64,000 nucleotides of DNA from Silurus meridionalis (lineage: Eukaryota > Chordata > Actinopteri > Siluriformes > Siluridae), in assembly GCF_014805685.1 (NCBI RefSeq), contig NC_060909.1, forward strand, positions 4,703,792 to 4,767,791, written 5' to 3'. Below are positions 12,178-25,536 of this stretch, in pieces (the first letter of the stretch is position 1; every line of letters begins with the position of its first letter). The notes under the pieces are model-generated. The model did not search any database and was not told the origin of the DNA. It saw only the letters and a list, made by a program, of their open reading frames with translations. A program made the position numbers and the translations under genes.

Positions 12178-12780
12178 GTACAGTACATCTCAATCAGTTG
12201 TGGATATTCCTGTAATGACTTGAATGTATTAGATTAACGTACTGAAAACAAAGTCCAGCATAAGCATTTATTCACTCTCATGAAAGTTGCACTAATATTT
12301 CACATCTTTTTGCCAGTGACAGTATTGTAGTTGATGATAATTATGCATATAATAACTTTTAAACTGTAAAGACAATACAATTCTGAGGGCTTTGATATCA
12401 AACACGGCCGTTTTTAAAGAAAGCTGACATAAGTGGATTTACGCTGTGGCTGACACATGATGGCGCAGAGCCATAGTAATGACAACGTTTTAATCGTAGC
12501 TGCATGTCCCATCTGTAATCAGAACAAGCTTTAATGTTGTTCATGTCAGATGATAGTGTAATAAATTGCAAAGAGATGCCGGTGGGGTGGCTTGTGGGCT
12601 TTACAACCATCAGGATTTTAATAGCAGAGAGAGTATTTCCCAGTGGGAAAGCAACCTTGAAATGAGATGTTGGCTGAACAAGTTTATAATATTAAAGACT
12701 ACTAAAATAAAATAAATGAATAAATATAAAAGTTAATGAGACACATAGAAAATGTTAAATTATAAAGTACACCCAATGAA

Positions 12781-12827
12781 TTATTATTATGATTATTATT
12801 ATGATTATTATTATGATTATTATTATG

Positions 12828-12866
<39 letters not shown>

Positions 12867-12868
12867 TA
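12781..12868. repeat. ATT-rich microsatellite with ATG interruptions
   Basis: Three regularly spaced GATTATTATTAT units precede a pure ATT run. A T/A-rich tract follows to about 12925. Confidence 0.95.
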
Positions 12869-13005
12869 TTTTAATTTATTTTTTTTTATTTTTTTTATAA
12901 TTTTTTTTAATTATTATTATTGTTCCAAAGTTAGAAATATTATTTGCATTCTTTATGTTTGTTTTCTTGTCAGGCATCAACTATTTAGTGTAATACCAGA
13001 TATTA

Positions 13006-13008
13006 CAC

Positions 13009-13050
<42 letters not shown>

Positions 13051-13051
13051 C
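13006..13051. repeat. (AAT)n microsatellite
   Basis: About 14 AAT units. A shorter ATT run on the opposite phase lies at about 13150-13195. Confidence 0.95.
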
Positions 13052-13154
13052 ATAATAACATATTTTACATAACATACGTAAATATTAATTGAATGTAAGG
13101 GTAAAATTGCCACAAAAATCTAGAAAAATTAATGCTAATTAAATATTTGTTTTA

Positions 13155-13185
<31 letters not shown>

Positions 13186-14644
13186 TATTATTATAAGACT
13201 AGGAACTACTGAATTTATGGATATTACAAACAGATTACATGTATGTCTTTATATGTATTGGTTATATATTTACCAGTTCAGTCCAGTTCATTTCTTCAAT
13301 GATAGACATCTCTCATCTTGTAAATGCACATTGATCCATGCCAATTTCAATTCTCACACATTCGGCAGCTTTCACTACTCACGTCTTTCACATTTACAGG
13401 CGTATTAAGTGCATCTCTCATTCGCCATAGTTCCTTAGAACCCTATCCAAACATACACTGAATCCCAGCTTTCGGAGTAATGGAAAGACCTATTCATACT
13501 ATTAATTTCAGCTTCCATGACATTTCCAATCCTATTTCGAAAACAAATATTGACTGCAATAAGACTTTTTTTTTAGATTTCTGCTTTACAAAGATTAAGG
13601 CTTATTGTTTTAGTAGAATCTGCAGGTGCATTTGATTGAAAGGGAAAATATGTGGTAAGCAGGCATGAAGATGAGCAAATACACACATACAGGAAAAAAA
13701 ACACACTGTCTTCACATTCTCTAGTGCATGAATCATTGGGGAAGGGAAGGTTGGTGGTTTTAGATAGACCTTTTGAGTCTTTTTTTTTCTTCTTTTGAAT
13801 AAATAAGCAAAATGTTTCACCTATTTTCATCCTGCACTCGTCAAAAATTCTGTGTTCCGCTACAACTTTTAAGAATCGATAAATGAAAAGATGGGTGAAA
13901 TAGCTGCAGTTATTAAGTGGGATTAGTGCACCATTCCCTGCTTCATTTCAAGGTCTCATTAACAGACACTCAATCATTACTGTCCTCCAACCCAATGGAG
14001 CCTGAATTTTCATTTTTAATTCATTTTAGTAAGAATGTGTCTGTGTGTTCTTTTCTCTTGACATATCTGTTGACTTTTTAAAGTATGCTATCATAAAGAT
14101 CCAAGTAATTCCAGATTAATGTTCTCCTCTTGAACCCATTTTCATATATGTACTTAGGCTTAATACACGTAGAATTAAGACATGTCTATGTGGACCCTTT
14201 TCCAATTCTCTATGCAAGTTATGGATTATAAAATATATTTATGCATATGAATTGAATGATCTATGACTTGTGAGAACTCATGATTTATTATCTTATTATA
14301 ATTTAAACGTGGGTGTATTTTGTATTTTTATTTTGTTTCAATTAGCATTCTAAAGCAATATCTCTGACAGGATGGAAACATTTGATGTTAATGTTATTTA
14401 TTGTTGCAGACTGTCTGTGGTCTGCTTTCATTAAAAATGGATAGATTAAAGAAAAACACTTTAAATCTAATGTCGGAATGGAGAAGGTGAATTGTACACA
14501 GCTCTATTATTTTATAAGGATAGATCTTGCTTTGGATGTTTGTTTTAATTACTATGGTTTTAAATCCATCTTGGAGATACATCTCAAACATTTCTTTAGC
14601 AAGCCACCATTTACTGAACACCTTAACTGACAATCTGAAGCTGT

Positions 14645-15180
14645 GGAACCTGGAGAACCCTAAGGACACCCACATGGACATAGTGGAAAATGGAAAACTC
14701 GAAGAAAAGCCACATGGACACGTAGTAAATTGAAGAACCTATGGGAAATTAACATGGACAAATCATGAAAACTGGCAAACCCAATGGAATTCCACATGTT
14801 GAAAACTGGACATTTTTGAAGAAAGGCCACATGGACACATAGGGGAAACTGAAGAAACTATTAAAAACCAACATGGATGAAACTTGGAAAACCTTTTGGA
14901 ATTCCACATGGAGAAAACTGGAAAATTTAAAGTAAATCTCTATGAACACATAGAGGAAACTGGAGAAACTAATGAAAACCCACATTGGAGGAATCTGGAG
15001 TACCCATTGGAATTCCACATGGAGGAAACTGGTCAACTCAAAGGAAACCCACATGGAGGAAACTGGAGAACCTTTTGGAATCCCACATGAAGGAAACTGG
15101 AGAATTTATTAGAATCACCTTATAGAAGGAACTGGAGAACCAAAATGAAACCCACATAGAGGAAACTGGACAACCCAAAA
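14645..15180. repeat. Degenerate minisatellite, about 14 units
   Basis: The core CCACATGGAGGAAACTGGAG recurs at about 14671, 14711, 14751, 14793, 14828, 14870, 14905, 14947, 14981, 15016, 15050, 15084, 15118 and 15153. Spacing is 40-42 bp mixed with 35 bp in the left half and a steady 34-35 bp in the right half. Left units are more diverged. Open frames through it on both strands follow from the repeat and are not genes. Confidence 0.9.
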
Positions 15181-16741
15181 AACACAAATGAACGTATGTA
15201 CAGAAAGCATGCACAAGTACTGACCTGAATTTAGGCCCAAACCAGAGGTCCTGTAGCCAGAAAACTACACTACTTGCTCTAACACCATTGTTTTAGTCTA
15301 GACAGACGCCAAATGTATCAAACATTTCTAATGTACCTGTGTTTATGCATGGTGTGGAATGACCGGTTCCTGCTTCAAGCCCATGGAACACTGTAATATT
15401 TGGCCATTCCTGGCAATCAGACATCAAGTTTCTGTTAGCGCTTGCATAGAAGCAGAAGTATTCCCATTGCCAACTTTGTTCCTAATAATCACTTCTTTAC
15501 TGCAGGTCTGTGGTCAACATGCTTCAGGCTCAAACAACCTTTACCATGCTGTTCTGGTGTGCACACTGTTTAAGCCAGCTGTCAGAGGAGGATTTTAAAG
15601 CTGTGAAAACTGTGAAAGCGCACTGGCACTCACTCTTATGCACTCCATTCACTTACACTTGTACGCCCCCATGCGCAAGCTCGCCATGACTCATGCTCCA
15701 GTACATACACAGGGAACCCAACTGAGATGCAAACAAAAATGAATTCCTTAGAGGAGCGTGCATGCATCTGTGATCACCCATGGTTTTAGATGGAATTATA
15801 CACTGTTTTATAAAAATCTAAAAATATTGTTTATATGTTTAAGCTTGTACATGATAGACAAATCTGGTTGAATGCAGCTGATGATATCCTGATCTTATTA
15901 AAGCTCCCCAAAATTCTCACACCGTTGTCTTCCCTGCCTATGTGCTGCAAAAGCATCTATAAGAGTCCCAGGAGAACTGTCTAAATATAGCCCCAAGGAA
16001 ACTTTACCTTGGAGGTACCATTTTACCACTATACCTCCTCTGAAGAAGCAGGTCAGTTCCTGAAGCCACAAAAAAACATCCCAATTACAGAAGGCCAGTT
16101 TAAACTAGTTGTATGTTTTGGCAGCTCATCTTGGTAAACGCTTAGGCCTGTGTATCGATAGTTATAACCTAAGAACTTGCTGCTTACTTTGGCCACAATA
16201 TATAGTGAAAGCATATGAATGTAAAGACGGTAAGAGTGCATTATTTAGGCTATTTGTTCAAAACGCCATGTTTCTAATCATGTCTAAGTGCAGAAGGTAT
16301 GACCATCGACTGAAAGAGTAATCCACCCCCATGTTGACATCGAACGCTGTGTTTGCACAAGCCTGCATTATTGCTAGCTTTCTGTCAGATTCAGTTCGAA
16401 AGTGCAGCATTCACCGAGGCTCTGATTTCACTTAATGACAGGCGAACATGTTGAAGAGGGCAAAGCATGACAATGCATTTTTTATGAGTGCTATCTGCAG
16501 GTGCTCAGGCTTCCGACCCCTGCTGGTCTGCCTTTGGATAAAACATGACATTGAGCTTTAATTTGATGTTTTTGCTTTCTGTGGTATGGGTCTCAGTGCT
16601 CGGCCAACAGGCAATTTAGTGACGGCTGCTCAGGATATTGAAAGAGAAGGTAAAAATAAATTGGGGAAAAAAAACACATACAATTGCTAAAATGAAGCAC
16701 TTTTATTGTTTAGGCAAAAGAACATGCATATACACAGAATA

Positions 16742-17490
16742 TACAGTATCTCACAAAAGTGAGTGCACCCCTCACATTTCAGCAGTTATTTTAGTATCTT
16801 CTTAAGGGACAAAACTATAGAAATAAAACTTATATAATATATTTTAGAGTAGTCAATGTGCAGCAGTACAGATTTACTGTCCACTGAAAATAACTCAACG
16901 TACAGCCTTTATTGTCGGAATAACTGGCAACAAGGATAAGTACACCATAAGTAATAACATTGTGTAACCATGCAAAGCCACATGTCCAATTCATCATGTT
17001 CATGTTTTTGTCTGCGTGACCGGACTACGCACATTTGTGTATCTTGTATAAGTGCAGTTAAAATGTGGTGCTTTTTGAACAATTGGAACCTCATGGTAAA
17101 GACTCTCTGAGGATTTGAGATGGCTGAGGCTATAAGAAGTTAAGTAACACCCTGAAACTGAGTTAAAGTACAGTGGCCAGGGTCATACAGAGGTTTTCCA
17201 AGACGGGTTCCACTCAGAACAGACCTCACAAGGGTCTATCAAAAAGTTAAGTCTTCATGATGCAGGTGCAGAGGCTTTTTCAAAAAACAGATGCATAAAT
17301 GCTGCAGAAAGGGAAGGTCCACTCGTCAGTGCTCAGACCATACGACACACATTGCAACAAGTTGGGTTTGCAGGACGTCATTAAGGAAGGAATCCTCTTC
17401 TGAAGCTGGATTACAAGAAAGCCCACACACAGTTTGTTGAAGATGACCTGTCCAAGAGCATAAATTACTGGAACCATGTCCTGTGGACTT
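16742..17490 (+). pseudogene. Tc1/mariner transposon, 5' half with decayed transposase
   Basis: The left terminal sequence CAGTATCTCACAAAAGTGAG starts at about 16744 and is followed by a decayed Tc1 transposase region read on the plus strand. The match ends in a segment corresponding to NYWNHVLW of the catalytic core, at about 17468-17490. There are many frame breaks, and the C-terminal half and right TIR are absent. The complementary, 3' half of the same family is at 55.3-56.4 kb. It cannot encode a working enzyme. Confidence 0.82.
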
Positions 17491-17569
17491 AGCACTATTA
17501 TTTATTAACGCATGATTTTCTGTTTGACCGTTTTTATTGAAAATATAAATAAATAAATATAAAAGGGGC

Positions 17570-17945
17570 GAATTAAAGCCTTTAGCTCAGCACACATTTA
17601 TATATATATTTTTACACAGATATTAAGAAAAAAACACTAGCGAACAATACATTTTAATCACTAAACATTTGTTGCTTCAAGATGCTTCTGATGCTTCAAG
17701 TCTTAAATCAAGCACCAAAATCCACCAATGTACACATTCATTCCATAAACATAAACACATAAAGTTCCATTTGGTTTCCTAAAGATTTACGTAATTTAAA
17801 ACATCATAATATTTAAAAGTTATTTATTTATTTTTTAATTTTTTTTTTTTTGCAAGAATATGTTGTCTTAATGGACTATCTTGGGTACAACAGATAAAAA
17901 TGTGTGATTAAGTTGCGATTAATCACGAGTTAACTCATGGCGTTA
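17570..17945 (-). repeat. Interspersed repeat, GTTAACTCGTGATTAAT family
   Basis: The right end reads GCGATTAATCACGAGTTAACT on the plus strand. Segments such as the AAAGTTCC / ATTTGG block occur in inverted form in the 38.3-38.6 kb copy (TTAACTCGTGATGAATTAC, then CCAAACGGAACTTTTG), and a short piece resembles 1440-1530. The class is unknown; a non-autonomous DNA element is plausible. Confidence 0.55.
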
Positions 17946-18000
17946 TACATACATATATACATACATACATACATACATACATACATACATACATACACAC
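17944..18000. repeat. (ATAC)n microsatellite
   Basis: About 12 tetranucleotide units of ATAC with minor interruptions. Confidence 0.95.
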
Positions 18001-18034
18001 ATTGGTAAAAAAGAAAATTAATAGTTAAGTGCAG

Positions 18035-18250
18035 TGAACGTTCCAATTCATCTCAAAGTTTCAGATGGTTTGTTGTCCACGCTCTGTAGCAGGCCACTCA
18101 AGATGTGCCACTTTAACCCATTTAAACCATATCTTTAAAATGCACTGGAGAATTGCCATACTGGAACTGGTTTGGTCTCCTACTTCAGCAAAATCCAAAA
18201 GCATACAAAGGTATCATGTACAATTTTGTGTGTTCAACTCTGTGTTGATA
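18035..18250 (-). mobile_element. Tc1-derived MITE remnant
   Basis: It shares with the 50.3 and 59.4 kb copies the order TTCCAATTCATC, AGCAGGCCA, TTTAAACCATATCTT, then TGCCATACTGGAACTGGTTTGG. No termini remain. Confidence 0.65.
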
Positions 18251-18400
18251 GTTTAGAGAAGAACTAAAAATGGCTGTAAAAGGTCCTTCTGGATTATCAT
18301 GATTCCACAGCAAAATGCTTGCGCTAGATTGGCTGTTACTTCCTTACTGTCAAGGATAAAGATCAACCAGTCTGATCTTTTCTCTGTGTGCTTTCCCCAG

Positions 18401-18627
18401 ACATAACGGCAAAAGAGTTCATGGAGCGGCGAGGAGGTCTACAGAGCAGATACGAGTTGTTAGGAGACTTCCTAGCCGAGATGTTGTCTGTCAGTGCAGA
18501 CGATGTTAATATCTTCAGCCTTGTAGAAGTGCGAGACAGGACCCTGGACGTACGCTTCTCGGTGCACACTACACCCTTCCAGCGTGCCGAGAGACTTCAC
18601 GGATACCTCGCAGCTCATAAACAGAAG
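18401..18627 (+). CDS. Type III classical cadherin, exon 5: PCCD C-terminal part
   Basis: A 227-bp exon. It reads DITAKEFMERRGGLQSRYEL, then LLGDFLAEMLSVSADDVNIF, then VEVRDRTLDVRFSVH and ends AAHKQK. The I-T-A-x-x-F and F-L-x-x-x-L-S-x-x-x-x-x-V-x-I-F-S patterns are typical of the juxtamembrane PCCD of neural-cadherin-type proteins, between the EC array and the first EGF module. The acceptor is CTTTCCCCAG, the donor AAG/GTAAGG at 18628, phase 0. Confidence 0.95.
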
Positions 18628-20634
18628 GTAAGGTTTCTGTCTCGGTTTCATGTACGATTACATACAGATATAGAGGAGGAAGCTGGAATATCTCTCCGGG
18701 TAGAGCATGTTTTATTATCCTGGACTCGCAATGCACAGTGCAATAAACAATAGGCCGGCGTTGTCTTCTTTTCTTTCAGATCTGAAATAATTGTGTTGGT
18801 TTCTACTTGGTTGTATCTTGTTATTCTTTTGTGCGCTCTATGAACATGATAATTAGCTGCCGTCGCCATTGGCAAGTTGTAGGCTAGCTTTGCGTGTGAA
18901 CGTTTAGAACTTCTGTCTCAATTACATAAGCTTGGCACCTTTGCTCGCACGTTCACCTGTAGATCGCGGGTCTGCAAGATGAGCAACGTTCCCTCAAGCA
19001 CACTTGAAAAGACTCGAGACGTGTTCTTTACTTCGGCTTAATTGCTTAGATTAAAAGCCCTTTTGGGATCGTTGTGCCATTGGCTAACAATTTCTTTCCC
19101 GTGAAATAAGTGATGATCTCCTGCCTGTCTTCGGCAAATATAAAGCGATTTAAAGCACAGAGAAGCAGAGGAAGACTTCAGGTGTGATTTTCGAGCAGCC
19201 TGCAGCAATTTATTTGAATGCGGTCGCCCTCGGAGGACAGACGTTTATCAGAATGAGAGAGGAAGCATAAAGCCAAGAGTGAGCTATATTGCCATAGAGA
19301 GAGAGAAAGAAAGAAGGGAGGGAATGAAAAGAAGGGGGAAAGTAGAAACGAAGCACGGGTTATCAGTGTTCGGCATTCTAATTGCAGGAAATACTACACA
19401 AAAGACCCCGTTTCTTATTCTTTGACTTGTTTGATCCCTTATTCTCATGCCTCTGCTAGTTCTGGCTTTCATTACTCAGATCCAAAAGTTTGGGCAGAAG
19501 AAAATGAATTGTTACTTGCCGCATCTCATTAATATAGAAAACCTCCTTTGTTCTACCTGAAGTTATTGGGGATACTACGGAATAGATAACTAGGATAATA
19601 AAAATGGTGCTGCATGGACTCTATACTAGCTTTACTATCAAACAACAATCAATAAATAACAAATTTGGCATCCATCATGGCTGTGTGACCTATCAGGGTG
19701 AATAAGTAAAAGGGAGACAATTTGGAGTGTTTCCAAATTGTCTTCTTGAATCGTCTTGAGCTCCAAGAATTTACCTCTTTGGACCTTTCTATTTCTTGAA
19801 TACATTCAGACGTGAGCATCTCAGGATTTTCCTGCGGCCCACTGGGATAAAGGAAGCAGATTGACGGGAATGCTGCTTACTCCCCAGGGTTTGTCTTTCT
19901 ATCCTGTCCTCTTTAAACATCCATCCCCCTGTCGAAAGATATGCTCAGAATAACTTTGATTATCAGCGTCAACGCACGTGCACACTGACATTTCAAAAGA
20001 CAAAGAAAACCCCTGTCTGTCCCTAATGTACTCGAGGGTTCCTCTTGTATTCGTTCAGTTCACAAGCTGATATATGGATGTATGATCTGAGGGAATTGGG
20101 GATTTAGAGATTTTTCTGATAAAAAAAATAATACCGTTGCAAGCTGCTCACGGGGTGACATTTCATAACACTGGTTTTGATGTGAAGCCCTGCAACTTGT
20201 GGATTAATCCAAGTGGCAGGTCACAACACATTCAAAAACGATCTAAGGTCTTGTCACAAAAAAAAAAAATAATAATCTTAACTACGTACAAAGAGACACA
20301 ACAGACAATGCTAGCTGACTAAACAAATACTTATAAAAACATTTTCGGAGAAAGTTTTAATGAGTGTTGTTCTCCAATTTTACATTTGAACAATGCAATA
20401 TTGTCCGAATGCAACTTTAGTGAAATCCTGGATCTAACTTTGGATCCAGTTGCCAGAGTAAGTTTTAAGAAACACTGGCAAAAAAAAAAGCAGCGTGAGA
20501 TGCCATGGGGATGAAACTTTTAAAGGAACCATACTGAAAAAGGGAAACCCATACTGTTCTGGGTGACAGTTGGATAATACATAGATAAAAAAAACTTTTA
20601 TATATGACATCATGAAATCATGTATATATACATA

Positions 20635-21065
20635 CACTGTCCAGACATAACATTATAACCACCTGTAATCATTTTCATATGGTCCCTATTTTGCTGTAAA
20701 AACAGTTCTGACCCGTCAAGCATTAAGAGCATTAACCTTTTCAGCAATTTAAACGACTTCACCGGCTGTTCCTTCCTTGGAGCACTTTTAATAGATCCTG
20801 ACCACTGCAGACCAGGAACATCTCACAAGAGCTGCGGTTTTGGAGATGCTCTGACCCAGTCGTCTAGACGTCACAATTCGGCCCTTGTCAAACTCGCTCA
20901 CATTCTTATGCTTCCCCATTTTTCCTGCTTCTGACACGTCAACTTTGAACACAAAATGTTTACTTGCTGCCTAATAAATCCATGAACAGGTGCCATGGTG
21001 AAGAGTTAATCAGTGTTATTCACTTCACCAGTCAAAATGTTAAATTGTCCTAATGTTTTGCTGAG
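20635..21065. mobile_element. Non-autonomous DNA transposon-like repeat (CATAACATTATAACCACCTG type)
   Basis: The left end ACTGTCCAGACATAACATTA leads into ACCACCTG, followed by a CAGTTCTGACCCGTC block of a kind widespread in fish genomes. The right end is diverged (CCAGTCAAAATGTTAAATTG). No coding capacity. It directly abuts the next Tc1 end. Confidence 0.6.
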
Positions 21066-21076
21066 TCTTTGTGTGT

Positions 21077-21300
21077 ACAGTATCTAACAAAAGTTAGTAC
21101 ACCCCTCATATTTTCAGCAACCAGTTCAGTAATGATGTTGAAATGATATAGAAGGTCATAACCATATAGTTTGAAGCCATGTGGGTGAACATCATGGGAG
21201 TCTTTGAGCCTTTATAATTCTTTAAAAAATGCTGGTCTTTAGTACCAAAGTTTGTTAGCTGTTTTTGGGGTAGTCTCTGAGATGGCTAGGGTTATTTATT
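21077..21300 (+). mobile_element. Tc1 terminal fragment, same family as 16742
   Basis: TACAGTATCTAACAAAAGTT followed by AGTACACCCCTCATATTTTCAG matches the left TIR region of the 16742 element, then diverges. No transposase segment was recognised. Confidence 0.65.
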
Positions 21301-22362
21301 TATTTATTTTTATAAGAGTTCCAATAGAAAGCATCTAGGTCACAACATTGAGTTGGAAGGTGAGTCACAAGTATAGAACATACCAGTAGGTAGAGGAGCA
21401 GAGCATACTGCATACCTGTGTGATTCATGAGGGTGAATCATGCAGGTTCACCAGATGAGAAGAGTAGTAGTGTGTCAGGATTTGGCAGAGGGAGAGGACA
21501 GATCATTAATTATGCTCTTATCCAATGGATTAAGAGGGTCTAAGTTGTAATCATACAGTAGCACATGCAGGGAAAGCTGGGAGATAACACAGGCATAAGA
21601 GCACTCTAAAACATGTTCAGCTGCTCACACACATCACCAGCATTACAAAATCACTTTACCACTGTCCCCAGATCTGAACCTTTACCTCCAATTTAATTTA
21701 ACCAACAGGATTGCAGTTTACACTCAAAAATGAGAGTGTGGGGGGAAAAAAGCTCAATCCCATATAGTAGATTTCATTATTCTGTGTAATATAAAATTAC
21801 CTGCATCTTTTGATCAAAACTGACATGTCGGATCATAAAAGACCAAATGTCTCCTCAGGTACTATTAGATATTGTGATTTTGCTTGAGCCCTAAAAGAAA
21901 TACTGTCAAGTTGTTATTCAGAATTTGAATGGTTTCTTAGTCAAATAGTTATTTTAAATGCTGGGTGCCAGACAGGGATTCTATCATTCGAAATAAACGT
22001 TTTGTGTGCGAATTTGTCTATTTTTCCAGTAACGCGGTAAAATGATGAAGGTTACATGGAATACTATTAATAGCGTCATGAACCTTTTACCCGACTAAGA
22101 GGATTTGTTTCACACAGCTCAGAAAAAAATATTCTCTATACAACCAGACTCAGGAAATGAAGTTCCCTCAATGTATTTACAACATACATATATGGAATCA
22201 TTTTTCATTTTGGAGGTAACCAGCCTTTAGAAAGTTGGAGCTTCACTTCTAGCCGAGTTACATAAAAAAAAAGGAAGATTTTCAGTTTGAATGTGTCTGT
22301 TCTCAAACCTGTTTATACTTTGGTAGATAATGTCAAAATATGAGTATGTGAACTGTTTTCCC

Positions 22363-22658
<296 letters not shown>

Positions 22659-24276
22659 TTAGTGGACGGACAGACAAAGAGTGAAAGTGCTTTATATTAA
22701 TAATGTGCAAAGTGTTTCAGTTAACCTTTACTAATCTTCAGAAATGTGTGTTCACATAATACACATAATAGCAAAGGCAAAAAAACTATATACACAGTTA
22801 GTCACAGCCAGCATGGTTACTTACACCCTTAGTTGTAGTAGTAATCTGGTTATTTTGTTATATTTTTTAAGTGAAACCAGCAGATTTTCCGGAAATCTTG
22901 CAGAACTTCAGAATAGGCTACTGCTGATGTGTAAATACTAATTAGTGAGGAGGAAAAAAAATTGTCGCTATGTTGATTATATAAATAAATAAAACTGCAA
23001 CAGCTGCCCCTACAGGCCGAGCTAATTTTGAATGTAACTAACACTACATCGTGTTGAATTTCCCAGGGTGACCACGCTACCTGCATTAAAAAGAGTGCGA
23101 AGACGTGATTTGAGACAGCTTGAGAACACGACTTGTTCATTACAGCGAGAAGCTTTTTTATCTGTTGCATGCAGGCGTTGGAGCATGAAATGAGGTGCGA
23201 AATGTTTTTTTTTTTTTTTTTTTTTGTAGGTAAAACAGATTTTAACGTCTTCATGTGGGTATAACAGCGTTGCAGCTCGTCAGATTTCAGGTCTGCTGAT
23301 TCCAAAGCTGCGCAGAACGTTAGCAGCTGCAGTAATTATGCGGCAAGTGAACAATTGGAGTATTTTGTGTTGCCCCTTTCGTTCAGGTTGATTTGAAAGA
23401 TGAGGCCACGCTCTCACAAATATGCACCAATCCGTTGTTGTTGTTGTTGTTGTTGTTGTTATGTTTCTTCGTTTTTTTTTTTCTTTCCAAGATGCATGCT
23501 TTGAGGACCTGAGCAGTTGTTGTGATTATAAGTATTGTCATGCTGAATGTCACACCTGTTGCTCATTATGAGAAGTTCAGAAAGAGCATGCAAGCACTGA
23601 CAACCGAGAGAGAAAAGCACAGCGGTGTGTGTAATTGTTACTGAGAGTATGATGTTCTCATCTCCGAGTCCCTGGCAGAGCATAGCCTCCTTTGTCTCTC
23701 TCTCCCTCTCTCCCTCTCTCTCACCCTGTCTAACACTCTTTTTCTCAGTCATTTTCATTTCCAGGAGAAACTACCCTATAAGAACACGATTGGTCTGAAA
23801 AAAGTTCAGATATGTGAAACAAAACCTGATCGAGTCTGTAAAACACCTGCTTTAATTGATGGTGTCTTAGTGTTTGTAGCATTTGAAACCCGGATGCGTT
23901 TTCGTCTGTAGTGTGCTTTGTTTGGTCACCAAAATCTCACTCTGGTAAAAGCAATGTGGTCTGATTGTAGTGAGATTGCAGTATGGTTTTGATTGGAGTG
24001 GGGAAGTGATTCAATCCTCAATCAATCAGACTGCACAAAGAGAAAGCTAACGTGCCACGTGTTTTGGATCGCACGTGTCTTTTTTTTTTTTTGTTGTTGT
24101 TGATGTGAGCTGCTAAATTAAGGCGAATGAGAGAGCTGTATTTCTGCAGAAAAGTGATGATCTGAATGCAAGTATAATTTTAGCCATACAAGACCATTTA
24201 AACTATATGCCAAACTACACAAACAATAATTTTTGTCCGATTCGGACAAATAGGTGTGAAGGTAACTGTGTGGAAT

Positions 24277-24330
24277 ATCTATCTGTCTATCTGTCTATCT
24301 ATCTATCTGTCTGCCTGTCTGCCTGTCTGC

Positions 24331-24361
<31 letters not shown>
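24277..24361. repeat. TCTA/TCTG microsatellite
   Basis: Mixed TCTA, TCTG and TGCC units, which are GATA/GACA/GGCA on the other strand. It abuts the mariner remnant at 24361. Confidence 0.95.
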
Positions 24362-24960
24362 CAAGGTGGCATTAAAAATGTTTTGAGACTCGCTCTGTTT
24401 ATATGAAAGCACTTTATTTATCTACGTTTAAACACTATCACCTTCAAAATGGTCCCCCTGCCACAGCTATACAGCGCTCCGAGAGTTCCTGCCACTTCTG
24501 AAATGTGTCCTGGAAGTCTTCTTTTCTAAGCGTGTCAAGCACGTTCTGTGATTCGCGCTGGGTCTCCGCAATGGTGTCAATACGGCAATACGAAAAGGGG
24601 GGCAAAGTCCGCAGGAGCCAAATCTGGGGAGCAGGGTGGGTGCGGAAAGGAGATCATGTGGATTGTTGTCCGACGATCATCATGCACAAGTTGCCGAATG
24701 ATTTAGGGGATTGAGCTTTTTGAAGGTCCTCCTAATCTTTCGACATCTTCTTTATGAGCTTTCTGCTTATAAAGCCACTCAAATCGCCTCAGATGACTCA
24801 TCGTAGCATCGCTGTATGCCAATCTTATGTCGTGTCAAACAGATTTGCCCAGTTTCATGCAGAATTTCACGTTTGCTCTTTCTTCTAATTTGCTGTTCAT
24901 GATGAAATCACAGACATGGTAATGCACGAGGTCAGAATAGCAGCAGTTAGCACCATTAGC
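24361..24960 (-). pseudogene. mariner-like transposase remnant, internally deleted
   Basis: On the minus strand the N-terminal part reads ERANVKFCMKLGKSV and then MSHLRRFEWLYK, and the C-terminal part reads FQKWQELSERCIAVAGG. These resemble the start and end of mariner-family transposases; the catalytic middle is missing and frames are broken. Near 24361 the sequence ACAAGGTGGCATTAAAAATG may be the terminal repeat. It is fused to a MITE fragment at about 24962. Confidence 0.72.
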
Positions 24961-24961
24961 T

Positions 24962-25250
24962 TTGAAACTTTTGATAACCTCCACTCTTCTGAGATGTTCT
25001 AATATATTTTGGAGTGTGGGTTGGAACACTCACACCAGTCAAGATCTTCCACTCCAACCCATAAAAACCATAGAGCTGGCTTTGTGCACAAGGGTAGTGT
25101 CATGCTGGAACAGGTATGGGTCTCCTTGTTTAAGTGAAGGGAATTTAATGCTACTGCATCCAAAGACATCCAATACAACTGTGTTTCCAACTTTGTGGTA
25201 ACAGTTTGTAGAAGAGCCACATATGGCTGGAAAAGTCAGGAACTGTAAAG
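24962..25250 (-). mobile_element. Tc1-derived MITE fragment
   Basis: It begins with ACCTCCACTCTTCTGAGATG and contains GCACAAGGGTAGTGTCATGCTGGAACAGG, as in the other copies. The left part is lost at the mariner junction. Confidence 0.7.
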
Positions 25251-25536
25251 GTGTGATGTGGTAGTGCAGTGGGGTGTCAACATTTTTGATGCACAAGCAG
25301 ACTTGAAAGTGAAATTGTAACAATCAGCTGAAAAGTGAAAAGTATTGAAGTAACAGTGCTTATAAGAATAAATAGTGGAAGGGGTTGGAAGAATTGAAGT
25401 TCAGATATGGCTCAGTATGAAGAAGTTGGTACAAAAATTCCTGTATGACTCTTTTTTACTTGGAATGTGGTGCAATTAAGCTGATGAATATTCTGCCAAA
25501 GGAGTGCTGTTTGTCAAAAATGGCTGTAAGTTCATC

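Larger units (their letters stand above)
12178..18400 (+). other. Intron, 6.2 kb, phase 1
   Basis: It runs from GTACAG to TTTCCCCAG. It holds several ATT/AAT microsatellites (12.78-13.2 kb), a minisatellite (14645-15180), the 5' half of a Tc1 transposon (16742-17490), an antisense copy of an interspersed repeat (about 17570-17945), an ATAC tract (17944-18000) and a MITE remnant (about 18035-18250). Stretches 13.2-14.6 and 15.2-16.7 kb show nothing recognisable. Confidence 0.85.

Noticed and set aside
14645..15180. CRISPR-like array
   Set aside because: Units are contiguous diverged tandem repeats without unique spacers of constant size, in a vertebrate intron.
22850..23305. 151-codon minus-strand reading frame
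   Set aside because: Low-complexity lysine run from poly-T, no known motif, lies in an intron.
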